12,416 nt of DNA. Origin: Flammula alnicola (lineage: Eukaryota; Basidiomycota; Agaricomycetes; Agaricales; Strophariaceae). The position numbers were made by a program, and so were the translations under genes. The notes below the pieces were generated by a model, which saw only the letters and a program-made list of their open reading frames with translations, did no database searches and had not been told where the DNA came from. This document shows positions 1-8,554 of this stretch, in pieces. Location of the stretch: the NCBI GenBank assembly GCA_015499995.1, contig JADNRV010000812.1:1-12416 (forward strand). The letters run 5' to 3'. Each line of letters opens with the position of its first letter. The first letter of the stretch is position 1.

Positions 1-2
1 AC

Positions 3-2319
3 GTTAAGCTCGCAGGCACGACCTCGACTCGATTGGTAGAGATCTGGAATAAAGGAATGTTGCAAACCGCCTTGGACGTAACCGACTATCATGGCGACTT
101 TTATGCAGACGGTACGTTCAGATCGGATTTTATTTACAACCAACTTCTGAAGGCTCATTTACTGTAAATTTGTCATGATGTCAGAATTCCTTGCATCGTT
201 TTCCTTTGCGCCATCCGAAACGGCATTCATGTACACTGCAGAAGGCAATGCACCTGAGAGCAAGGATCCTTTCCAAAAATTTCGATTCAACCCAGACTTT
301 GGAGAAGGTCTTGTCGGAAAGAAAAGACCAACCACATTCATACTGCGCTGGGGAGATTCGGCGGCGAATGACTCCCAAAATAAAATAAACCTGGTACAGC
401 TCAAAACGCTCGAAGACGTGCGGTTCGGACAAGCCGTGTTCTCCCCGAACTCGGATCAAGTCATCTACGCGACTGGATATGAATTCACGGCGGACGGTCG
501 AATTCTGGGTATCAAGGGATGCTTTAATCGACCTTCGGGCATTTGGAAACTTCGTATCCCCACACCCATCGCAGCTTCGGGCGAGATTTCTAAGCCCCCT
601 GCGGGCTTTGACGTGGAATTCCAAAAACTCACACCTCCTCATCTTTCTTGCCGTTCCCCTCGTCCGTTGGTCGATCAAGGAAGATCTATTCTCGTCTGGC
701 TGTCATCCCGGACCGGCGGTGCGCACCTTGCGTCATCGACGCTTCACGCGCTCGATATTTCTTCTGACTCTTCGAGCGCACGTTTGGATATTTCGTCGGC
801 CAGTGTACCGACAGTGGGCTATGTCGAAACGCCTAGTAATCCAAATGATTTCCCAGGGCTCTATCCAGCGTACAACCTTCCATCTCTGCCCTCTGCCACG
901 GCTCCATCGGAAATTTCATCAGCACTCGGCGTCTTGCTCCATTCGCAATGGGGCTCGCGGACAACAGTCCTTCAGATTTGTATGTACAACGGCAGCTGGG
1001 TGGTGAACCATCTCACTCCAACCGTCGACGATCACGATAATTTGTACAGTTGGTCAGTTCTAGCGACCGATGGGCACGCTCGCGTCATCTGCAGTCGCAG
1101 CTCCCCTTCTGTGCCCTATGAAATCATGCTCGGCGAGTTCAGCACGACGGGATCGTTTTCATGGCGTTCGCTCGACAACCCTGCTTTATCCGAATCTGGT
1201 AGGCGATCCTTTTTCATGTGGTATCTGCATTCTAACTTGTAATTTTCAATCAGTCGCAGCAGCGTTGTCGAGCATTAAGACGTCGATCGTTCCTATTCCG
1301 GACCGTCCACTAGTCGAGACGATACTTATCCGGGGCCCCAACAAAGAAAGCGAAGGAGCCAAGGCTCCCTGCATTACTTCTCCTCATGGTGGGCCTCACG
1401 GCGCTACTTCCACGGCATTTTCGGCAACGACGACTGCTCTGGTTCTTGAAGGATGTAAGTGAAGGCTACTATCTCGCGAGTCTACTGGTTTTTGCCCCAG
1501 CGCTTATCGTCGTCACAAACCACCCAGATACTCTATCCCTCCCAAACTACACTGGGTCCCCGGGATACGGCCAGAAGTTCCTGCAGGATTTGATTGGTAG
1601 ATGCGGGGAGCTCGACGTGGAAGACTGTATTGCATCTGCACGCCGTCTCGTTGAACTCGGTGTTTCTGAGGAGGGTCCTGGGAAGCAATTCATCACAGGT
1701 GGGAGCCACGGTGGCTTCCTCACAGCCCATTGTACGTGGCATTTCCAGCTCTTTATTCGATGATTATTCCTTTTCTGACGAACCTTCCCGCGTCCCTTTC
1801 AATTTCAATCTGAAAGTGATAGGACAGTATCCCGATTTCTACTCTGCAGCCATTCTGCGGAACCCGGTCATCTCCGTGGGTGAGATATCCTTGACGGATA
1901 TTCCTGACTGGTATTTCTCCGAGTTCGGACTGCCATACCCATTATCCTCGTCATCTCCGTCCGACAGCATTAGCAGCGGCACCAACGAGGCCTTGCCGCC
2001 CCTCGTCACCGTCGACACATTTGCAAAACTCCAAGCCGCTTCGCCCGTGGCGTATATCGATTTCGTAAAAGTACCTGTGCTGCTATTGATCGGCGCAGCG
2101 GATCGGCGAGTGGCCCCTTCGCACGGGATCGAGTTTTATCATGCGCTGAAGGCGAGATATTCTAAACCCGAGAGGAAAGAAAAGGGATGCAAGGTGGACA
2201 TGCTTGTCTTTGAAGGTGAAAGCCATCCTCTGGATGGAGTGGAGGCGAGTAAGGCCAGCTTTGAGGCAACTAGGGATTGGTTTGCGGAGGCTAGGGGTAT
2301 TCTGGTATCGCATGCCTAA
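3..2319 (+). CDS. Acylaminoacyl-peptidase (acylamino-acid-releasing enzyme), 5' end outside window
   Basis: Cytosolic serine peptidase of the S9C prolyl oligopeptidase family, which removes N-acylated residues from blocked peptides. My model joins <3..111, 185..1198, 1254..1454, 1528..1731 and 1817..2319; every junction is GT/AG and every phase agrees, giving 676 visible residues. Residues 1 to about 400 are the C-terminal part of the beta-propeller (SETAFMYTAEGN, FSPNSDQVIYATGYE). The alpha/beta-hydrolase domain follows, with the SPHGGPHG oxyanion segment, the nucleophile elbow GGSHGGF (Ser about 501, codon 1704-1706), Asp in GAADRRV (about 605) and His in GESHPLDG (about 646), so the triad is complete. 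Family members are usually around 700-750 residues, so only the N-terminus is missing. The acceptor at 1526-1527 was preferred to the one near 1499-1500 because it gives EGYTLSLPNYTGS, the family's expected strand. Family assignment is from motif recognition, not a search. Confidence 0.93.
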
Positions 2320-2400
2320 ATAGTAAACATGAAAAATAATGGCCTTTAGCGTAAGTAACCGCGACAAAATATTCGAGTGATACCTCTTACTATTCTTTCT
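2320..2400. other. 3' flank of the peptidase gene
   Basis: AT-rich sequence directly after the stop codon, containing AAAAATAAT-like sequence that could serve for polyadenylation. Nothing else is seen before the inverted repeat described next. The minus-strand frame across 2083-2520 is judged to be a shadow because half of it lies antisense to the conserved peptidase exon. Confidence 0.4.
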
Positions 2401-2730
2401 CACAACATTAAACTTACTTGAAAGAACCCTTGGGTCCAGTGTATTGAATCCTGTTCGAATTCTTGGCCCTCCGAGATGATCGATGATGCACTCACGGGCG
2501 TCAATCAGATAACGGGCCAATTGGAGGTTTAGTGTTGCCGCGAAGCGAATCGAAGTGGCACAGGTGTGACTTCGTAGGCTTGCACTTGGTCAATTCCAAG
2601 TGTAACGATGCGAACTGACGCGCATGACGCGAAGTCATCAAAAAGCTGGAGATGGCCGACACAAAAGCCCAACCAATCAGGTATCTGCCCTGCATCAGGA
2701 AAACTACATGTTCACTTACGTGACTTACAT
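2401..2730 (+). repeat. Left arm of a degenerate long inverted repeat
   Basis: Short blocks of this segment recur, in the same order and at similar spacing, in the reverse complement of 4245-4534. They are CACAACA (2401), CCTTGG (2428), TTCGAATT against TTCGTATT (2454), CCGAGAT (2471), TCACGGGCGTC (2492-2502), AATCAG (2503), CATCAGGAAAACTACA (2693-2708, 15 of 16 identical) and CACTTAC..GACTTA (2713-2727). Distances between blocks differ by small indels; first to last anchor is 292 nt here and 253 nt in the other arm. This looks like old terminal inverted repeats of an approximately 2.1-kb element or an inverted duplication. The blocks were found by eye; an alignment would be decisive. Confidence 0.5.
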
Positions 2731-2892
2731 CACTTTGACAAGTGACCAAGTGGTGTAAGTGAGTTCAAGTGCCTAAGCTACGTTCACTTGGGTAAGGAGG
2801 TCCTTGTCTTAGCCAAGTGAATCCTCTTACAAAAGTGAACTCAAGTGAGTTCAAGTGGGCAAGTCATAAGACGTCAAAGTGAATAAGTGACG
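2583..2892. repeat. CAAGTG/CACTTG-rich degenerate array, left copy
   Basis: The hexamer CAAGTG or its complement, with near variants such as TAAGTG and AAAGTG, occurs many times, densest from 2711 to 2892. Some copies form perfect palindromes: CACTTGG (2583-2589) with CCAAGTG (2596-2602), and TTCACTTGG (2783-2791) with CCAAGTGAA (2813-2821). There is no long tandem period, so this is a cluster of short direct and inverted motifs rather than a minisatellite. Such clusters are typical of the subterminal regions of some class II transposons. They could also be a protein-binding cluster. Confidence 0.6.
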
Positions 2893-3148
2893 AATTACAG
2901 GGTGCTGTTTTTTCTTTTGATTGTAATAGAATTCACAGCTCAGGACGGGATAGTGACAATAGCGGGTGGAAAGCATGAATTAGACATCTATATACGACAT
3001 AAACGGCCTCCGAGCTCTTGCTAACTACATCAGGGACATTGAATTATCCTCACAAATCCCATGAATCTGCCACTAATCCATCCTCAGTCACTCTCCTCCT
3101 CGAAAAGTAATCCATGTGCGTCGACAGGGCTGCCTGTGCTATAGCCCA

Positions 3149-3268
3149 TCACCCGCTGTTACTAGCATCGAACAGAGTCTCTGGACTTGCAGGCTGTGCC
3201 TCTATAGGCTCTGGCTCAGCGCGGTGCGTCTGCGTTCGAGGTTCATGCTCCGGTTCTTTATCAGGGAT
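3149..3268 (-). other. Possible last exon in a Pro/Glu-rich frame
   Basis: On the minus strand a canonical-looking intron runs from GTACGT at 3346 to TACTCAG ending at 3269. The sequence after it is open to a TGA at 3149-3151 in a hydrophilic frame rich in Pro and Glu (begins IPDKEPEHEPR, contains EPEPIEAQPASPETL). This frame does not join in phase to the small protein model upstream, so it may be 3' untranslated sequence, part of another transcript form, or a decayed end of a longer gene. Confidence 0.2.
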
Positions 3269-3474
3269 CTGAGTACAGGTATGTCGAGAGGCAGGGGGCA
3301 CATGAGCAATCGGCAGTTCAAGTTGTCAATTATTAAGATAACGTACCGGGAGCCACACCAGATATGCTAGGAGCGTCGAACACGCCGCGAGGAACACGCG
3401 ATGCAAGCTCGCACAATACGCGTCCTGTGGAGACGTTGCAGATCAGGCGGGAGGGTAGCGATGAGCCGCGCAGA

Positions 3475-3768
3475 TTATCTGATTTGCTGGATCGGCTGGA
3501 AAAGGGGAAGGAAAGGGCGTTAGTACACGTTTACTACACCTTCGGACGGGATGTACAGTACATCTGGAGTTACTCACATCTTCAGCGTCGGGCATGTGTA
3601 ATCCGCGTCCTGCCTATAAATCGAACATCAGCTAGCGTTACAAAAGTAATAATAGAGATACGTCGTGGAATACATACCAGATATCCGAGGAAACGGCGAC
3701 GTGCTTGCTAATGGCCTCTTGAAGGAAAGATGCAGACTGAACTTACTACGATGGGCGATCAAGCTCAT
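3475..3768 (-). CDS. Candidate tiny mitochondrial-type protein, three exons
   Basis: Not a recognised family. The model runs on the minus strand: exon 1 3768-3678, intron 3677-3610 (GTATGT...GCAG), exon 2 3609-3578, intron 3577-3496, exon 3 3495-3475. The second intron is strong: GTGAGT donor, perfect TACTAAC branch site and a pyrimidine tract ending TTTTCCAG. The product is 47 residues. The first 30 (MSLIAHRSKFSLHLSFKRPL and onward) contain no acidic residue and are rich in Arg, Lys, Ser and Leu, like a mitochondrial targeting peptide; the end is MPDAEDPIQQIR. If the intron-1 acceptor TATAG four bases earlier is used, the frame hits a stop, and a different longer frame through exons 1-3 also stays open. 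I am fairly sure of transcription direction and of the second intron, much less of the frame. Confidence 0.4.
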
Positions 3769-4100
3769 CGTCGAAACGATGTTCCTAGCGACATGCGCAA
3801 TGTGGAAACAAAATTGGTGGCGTCTCGTCGGTTGGTTGAAGCTTCAGGATTTCCTATAGATGTTAGAAGGAGTAGTCATTGGAGGATGTCTCAGGCCTGG
3901 GTAGATTCATCCCAAGGGACAGCACAAGGAGTAGGGGAACATTGGGATTGTGGAGGGGGAGAGATCGATGTGGTTGATAAACAAAAGATGAGGGTGAAAA
4001 TTTCGCGATCGGGAAACGCCATCACGTGAAGCGGAGTTTCAACGAACTTTGGTTTATTTCTTGTGTTCGTGCAGTGTCGGATCGACTCTTACAGCTTACG

Positions 4101-4256
4101 CACTTGGAGTCTTGGATGACTTGGGTTGTCAGACTCACTTACTGACTTGAATCCACTTGGGACAAATAAATAAATTCGGATTCGTTGTGGCTGTACATCC
4201 AAGTGACCAAGTGATCCAAGTGACCATCCAAGTGATTTCAAGCCACATAAGTCCGG
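4101..4256. repeat. CAAGTG/CACTTG-rich degenerate array, right copy
   Basis: Same motif family as 2583-2892: closely spaced copies of CAAGTG(A) and CACTTGG, with a tight run of four copies in about 45 nt near 4199-4235. The arrays lie on the inner side of the matching CATCAG.AAAACTACA block at each arm, so they are arranged symmetrically. A short AT-rich island (AATAAATAAATT) lies inside. Confidence 0.6.
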
Positions 4257-4534
4257 TAAGTGATGTGTAGTTTTGCTGATGTGAACTCTCAAGCGCCCAG
4301 TGTTGCATTCAAGAGAGGGCCGCGGAGGTTTGTGGCGGATAGAATTAACATCGTATCGCCTTCTAAAGTGTCCGACATAAGACGTTTGACAGGAAGAATT
4401 GAAGCGAAGAGTTGCACGGCACTTGCCTGTGCTGGTTCTGTGCTGATTACTTTTAGACGCCCGTGACAATCTCGGATAATACGAAGACGCCGTTGTGAAC
4501 CAAGGAACCGGATGGAATCTATAATGGTGTTGTG
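4245..4534 (-). repeat. Right arm of the degenerate long inverted repeat
   Basis: Reverse-complement counterpart of 2401-2730. Anchors on the + strand are TAAGTC..GTAAGTG (about 4249-4264), TGTAGTTTTGCTGATG (4266-4281), GACGCCCGTGA (4456-4466), ATCTCGG (4469-4475), AATACGAA (4478-4485), CCAAGG (4500-4505) and TGTTGTG (4528-4534). No clear target-site duplication is visible outside the two outermost anchors, so the true ends are uncertain. The minus-strand open frames of 88 and 126 codons here overlap one another and match nothing I know. Confidence 0.5.
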
Positions 4535-4739
4535 GGATAAACGGCTGTGTTTCAATTCATTGAGAATGGAAGATCCACTGAATCATCACAAGTCGGTGGA
4601 TTCCTTTTGCCGACGTCGACGCTAACACTGAACCTTGTACGTATAGCCTCTACTGACGTTAAAAACACTCACACAGTGAACAGCCAACTACATTCGCAAC
4701 ACCACCTCAGTAATAACCAGACAACCCATTCATAAGACA

Positions 4740-5093
4740 ATGGCTTCAGCGTGCGTGAAATATCTTCTATTGTTTTTATTCTCTGCTAAAATGTATGCTC
4801 TGCTACTCCTGCTACTGTCTACCAGTGTCAAGTTGGCAAACACGGGAACCGAATCTGTGTCCATTAATTATACGGAGACTAGGGAGGACTCGAGATCCTC
4901 CTGGACCACCATCCTGAAGACTAACGACACCTACGACGTGAAAACCTCAGCCGAAGATATAACGATCGAAACCGGGGACTGGAAGAAGACTCTCGCCACT
5001 ATCAATTACTCTGATGATTCGTCGTTCAAGGTTACTAAGGGTGAACATATAGACAACACAGAGTTCACTCTCACGATTACGATGAAGCCCTGA
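4740..5093 (+). CDS. Small beta-rich hypothetical protein, optional in-frame intron
   Basis: No family recognised. Read straight through, this is 117 codons with two Leu-rich hydrophobic stretches at residues 8-16 and 19-27, resembling a secretory leader. A candidate intron at 4751-4825 (GTGCGT donor, T-rich body, TACCAG acceptor, 75 nt) covers exactly that hydrophobic part and is a multiple of three. Removing it leaves 92 residues beginning MASAVKLANTGTES. The remainder is polar, lacks cysteine and has alternating patterns that suggest short beta strands (SVSINYTET, WTTILKTNDTYDV, FTLTITMKP). I favour the spliced form because donor and acceptor are good and the body is T-rich. A possible 40-nt 5' UTR intron sits at 4637-4676 (GTACGT...CACACAG). 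Confidence 0.6.
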   Translation: MASACVKYLLLFLFSAKMYALLLLLLSTSVKLANTGTESVSINYTETREDSRSSWTTILKTNDTYDVKTSAEDITIETGDWKKTLATINYSDDSSFKVTKGEHIDNTEFTLTITMKP

Positions 5094-5540
5094 CAACATT
5101 AAACCATAGGGTTTGGAGGAGGAGGAAGGCACAGATGAGGCTGGGGTAGAAGAAGAAGCAACCTTTCCTGAGTTGGATGTGGCTAGCCGTCGTGTCTAGG
5201 AGAAAATCAATTGTAAAAATACGTGCAGATGCAGAGAGAGGAATGAAGGAAATAGAGATTTGTTGCACCTTTCCACCGAACGAGATTAATTGGTGGGCTG
5301 TGGCATGGTCCCCGAGCCAATCAAATCCCAGAGAATTTTCCGTTAATCGAACTTGAATCGAACCGCGATAACCTCGAAGATACACGATCCAAATGATGTC
5401 GTCGACAGATACTATTCTTCTTAAAGCGCAGCAGGTTCAAGTTTTTTCAAAGCGGAAGATGGGTAGGATTACTAGCTACGATGTGTCGCGCGAAAATCCC
5501 GTTTTCTAATTAAAGGCAACGGTGCTGCGCACCCGCTAGA
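5094..5540. other. Intergenic region, no supported gene
   Basis: A GA-rich stretch (5113-5160) is followed by mixed sequence with an inverted CCAAT motif (AGCCAATCA near 5315). The stretch is open in an acidic + frame and in a Ser-rich minus frame (5385-5077), but neither has a convincing start, splice set or family motif. It may include the 3' UTR of the preceding small gene and the promoter of the next one. Confidence 0.4.
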
Positions 5541-5541
5541 C

Positions 5542-5568
5542 TATAAATACTTACGAAACTGGTATAAA
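5542..5568 (+). promoter_or_regulatory. TATA boxes upstream of the small gene at 5657
   Basis: TATAAATA at 5542-5549 and a second TATAAA at 5563-5568 lie about 110 and 90 nt before the ATG at 5657. That suits a start of transcription near 5575-5600 and a short leader. Confidence 0.45.
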
Positions 5569-5656
5569 GAGAGGTTGGAAATGGCACTTGCCACTTCCCA
5601 TGATTTGCTGAACTATCCTTCCAACGGTCCATTGAGCACGATTCAAAGTTATCGTT

Positions 5657-5911
5657 ATGGATGAAGGTACAATAACGAAGGTAAGTTTGATCAAGATGTT
5701 CGATTGGTTTGCCTTTTCACGGTGTTTGCAGACATCGAATGACGCTCGGACCCACTTGGGACTCACCGACCATGGATATGAAGCCAAGGAGATGTTCCAT
5801 ACCCTCAAAGCAGATGTCTACAATCGTCTGTGCAAGAGTGAGGCGGCGGCGAGTTCCGGACTCGGCCGGAGTGCACAAGAACATTGTCTTGGCTGTCTTG
5901 GCACTGTCTGA
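5657..5911 (+). CDS. Small hypothetical protein with one 51-nt intron
   Basis: No family recognised. ATG at 5657, exon 1 5657-5680, intron 5681-5731 (GTAAGT donor, TTTGCAG acceptor), exon 2 5732-5911 to TGA. The intron is a multiple of three, so the frame is open with or without it. The spliced product is 67 residues: MDEGTITK, a polar helix-prone middle (GYEAKEMFHTLKADVYNRL), then a small-residue tail with Cys-Leu-Gly-Cys near the end. The ATG follows TATA boxes at a suitable distance. The stop lies 126 nt before the GH79 start. The last 25 codons overlap another open frame that continues to 6029, so a further unseen splice near the 3' end is possible. Confidence 0.45.
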   Translation: MDEGTITKVSLIKMFDWFAFSRCLQTSNDARTHLGLTDHGYEAKEMFHTLKADVYNRLCKSEAAASSGLGRSAQEHCLGCLGTV

Positions 5912-5938
5912 AAAGCCAAACTATGGCTGGCAACGATC

Positions 5939-6003
5939 ACACTTGTCTTTCTTTTCATCTTCCAATACTCGACCTGTCTTTTCTGTCTTTTCTTTACACT
6001 CAA
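5939..6003 (+). promoter_or_regulatory. Pyrimidine-rich core promoter of the GH79 gene
   Basis: A CT-rich run (CTTGTCTTTCTTTTCATCTT and further) ends about 35 nt before the GH79 ATG. CT blocks followed by CA dinucleotides are common just upstream of transcription starts in fungal genes without a strong TATA. No binding site can be named. Confidence 0.35.
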
Positions 6004-6037
6004 CACCAGCATTTGAAACACTTTTATAATATTTGGG

Positions 6038-8554
6038 ATGCTGCTACTTCCCTCCTTGGTTCTGCTCTGCAGCGCCATCACCACAGCACGAGCAGTCACC
6101 GTCTACGGCCAGATACCGCTTGCACAAACGGCCAGTGCAGCAAGTGCTACCACAACTACCGCCGCAGCCTACGATGAAACCCAACTTCAACCGCCCGCCA
6201 TACCCAGTCCCAAACCAGCCACAGCTTACACCTTGCAACTACAGCGAGATGCGACTGGGGTGAACGGACTGTCGATACCCCACGTAGGCGTCGGATTTTG
6301 GGGTTTCTCAATCGAAATGTCGGTGATCAGTCAAGTCTGTGCGTATTTTGACTCTGCCTTGACCTTCTTTCATTGATTCACACTCGATGGGCTCGTATCG
6401 TCAGTGGGCAAAAACTCGTGCGTTTCTGTGAGATGACTGTGGGGCCACCTTATCCTGACATCATTCTAGCTCTCTTCTTCAAGTCCCCTTTTTGAACCTC
6501 ATGGCGAACCTGCAAGAGCGCTCGGGAGGAGTCATCATTCGGTTGGGCGGAAACACACAGGAATTCGCCGCTCTGGTGGATTCAATCCCGAATGGCCACA
6601 CCTTCGCCAAGACCGATTCTGGATCAACACAGACGGTATGTACCACTGGATCCAGTCCAGAACAGTTCATTTTCACTGACTTACTTACTTATCTTTTCCG
6701 CAGACGAAAACGCCTGCGGTGCTATACACACTCGACATGTTCTACATGGCCTCCAACATCTCCTCAATGCTCAACGTCAAATGGTTCTTCGGTATATACC
6801 ACATTTCCCTTCCTTCCTCTCTGTCGTTCTCACCACCACTGCCATATTCTAGGTATTCCCTTCAACGACTCCACCAACTGGCGCCTCGCGATCGCCGAAA
6901 ACGCGCAGAGCATCCTCGGTGACAACCTGCTCGCACTCCAAGCAGGAAACGAACCCGATTTCTACCAGCAGTGCGTTCTTCTTCCTCTTTCCTCCAGATC
7001 TCCAACCACATAAATACTCCAACACTCGCTCACTCACTTGTAACTACAGATTCGGCCGTCGAGTGACGTACTCGCCACAACAATACTACGACGAAATCGG
7101 CCAGCTCATCACCGTTATGGACGCGAACCCACTCATCACCAACAAGAACATGCTGCTGGCGCCCAGCGTTGCGACTGGCCCATGGACGCCGGAGCAGGTG
7201 TGGGACACGGGCTTCATGAATACATACAAGGACAGGATGTACGCCTTTACGGTCGAACAGTACGTCCTGCGTCTCCTCGTGGTCTTACTAATTAACTCAA
7301 TTGATACTCATTAATCAACGCCTCCCAATAGCTACCCCAACAACAACTGCGCGGCCCAGTTCGCCGCCGACGGGCCCATCCAGGACCCGCAGGCCGTTTT
7401 TCCGTCGTACCTCTCGCACACGGCCGTGGTGGGCCTCGTGCAGCCGTACATTAACTCGGCGAACCTGGCGCTCGCAGCGGGCAAGCCGTTCATGATGTTC
7501 GAGACCAATACCGCGTCGTGCGGGGGGTTCAAGGGCATCAGCGATAGCTATGGGGCCGCGCTGTGGGCCATGGACTACGGGCTGCAGATGGCGTGGGCGA
7601 ACTTCACGCATGGGATGCTGCATGTTGGGGGGCAGAATGTTTTTTATAACGTGCGTTCTCTCCTCTCTCTCGTACCCTTGCACTTGCAATCCAATGATGA
7701 ATGCTCGTTTTTTTTTGTTTTTTTTTGTTTTTGCTTTCCCCCCCCCCCCCAACAGCCCTTCACCGCCCCGCCGACCAACCAATCCACGTTCCACGAATGG
7801 TCCGCCGGCTCCATCTACTACGCCGCCATCGTGCTCGCCGAGGCGCTCGGAAAGACAAACACCTCGCAGGTCGTCGACCTCTGGGGCAACGCGGGCAACG
7901 TCTACACGCCGTCGTACGCGATATACGAGAGCGGCGCGCTGAGCAAGCTCGCGCTGTTTAACTACGTGGACGATAACACCACGCTGAGCGATTTGCTCGT
8001 GACGGTGAATGTGCCGACGGGCGTGCCCGGGACGGTTAAGGTTAAGTACCTTAGTGCGGATTCGGTGGCGTCGAGGCAGAATATCTCGTGGGCTGGTCAG
8101 GTGCGTTGGTCGTAGTCGTAGTCGTTCGCAGGAGGATCTTCCGCTGACGACATTCATCCTCTTTTCCCCCCTCCCTTTTCCCCCCTACTACCACTAACAG
8201 ACACTCGGCGGCCACTTCGAAGTCGACGGCCGCTTCACCGGCACGCTCAACGTCACCTCCATCACATGCGACACCACCGCGAACAACTGCGTCATCCCCG
8301 TCCCCGCGCCCGGCTTTGCGCTCGTCTTCTTCGACACGTCCGTCCCGCAGCTCTCCGTCGGACAGGCGACGCAGACGTTCGCCACCACGGCGAAGACGAA
8401 GGTGCGGAATACGGCCACCGTGGACCCGAGCGTGCTGGCCACGAGTAATGGGCACATGGGGATGGGCGCGGGGGGAACCTGTTTGGGAGCACGAGCGTGG
8501 GGAGTATTAGTGCGGCGAGGAGGAGGGCGGTTGTTGGAGGTGGAGTGGTTGTGA
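6038..8554 (+). CDS. GH79 beta-glucuronidase-type secreted glycosidase, likely frameshifted at its 3' end
   Basis: Glycoside hydrolase family 79, expected to cleave beta-glucuronic acid from glucurono-polysaccharides or proteoglycans outside the cell. Exons: 6038-6338, 6405-6417, 6470-6635, 6704-6791, 6853-6970, 7050-7259, 7332-7650, 7756-8100, 8201-8554; all junctions GT/AG and in phase, 637 residues. A signal peptide (MLLLPSLVLLCSAITTARA) is followed by a Thr/Ala/Pro-rich stretch. The catalytic barrel shows GFSIEMS, VPFLNLMANL, IRLGGNTQE, the acid/base Glu in GNEPDFY (about 223) and the nucleophile Glu in MMFETNTASCGG (about 356). The C-terminal beta domain spans roughly 520-600. The 13-nt second exon is needed to give SQVLGKNSSLLQVPF. 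After GHMGMGAGG the frame enters an Arg/Gly-rich tail and stops at 8552-8554, whereas the next frame gives a normal hydrophobic tail. Family assignment is by motifs; substrate is inferred. Confidence 0.92.
7707..7750 (+). repeat. Homopolymer tracts in GH79 intron 7
   Basis: Inside the intron 7651-7755 there are two T9 runs and a T5 run separated by single G residues, then GCTTT and a run of 13 C residues ending five bases before the exon. The tract acts as the pyrimidine tract of this intron. The intron is 105 nt, a multiple of three, and open if retained. Confidence 0.85.

Noticed and set aside
2083..2520. 145-codon minus-strand frame beginning MARYLIDARECIIDHLGG
   Set aside because: Half is antisense to the catalytic exon of the peptidase gene and the start lies in the inverted-repeat arm; no supporting splice or promoter signal.
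3116..3711. Plus-strand frames that could splice with GTATGT at 3279 and GTTAGT at 3519
   Set aside because: Their introns are reverse complements of better minus-strand introns: TACTAAC and the pyrimidine tract exist only on the minus strand. The plus frame also ends quickly after the second junction.
3730..4029. 99-codon plus-strand frame
   Set aside because: No family motif, no promoter or splice context, and it lies antisense to the proposed minus-strand small gene and its leader.
4089..4555. Minus-strand frames of 126 and 88 codons
   Set aside because: They overlap each other in different frames, run through the CAAGTG array and repeat arm, and match no known protein.
4947..5385. Minus-strand frames with a Ser-rich stretch and a possible TTTTCTCCTAG acceptor
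   Set aside because: The Ser-rich frame is the complement of a GA-rich run and part lies antisense to the 4740-5093 gene; no start codon or matching donor gave a continuous model.
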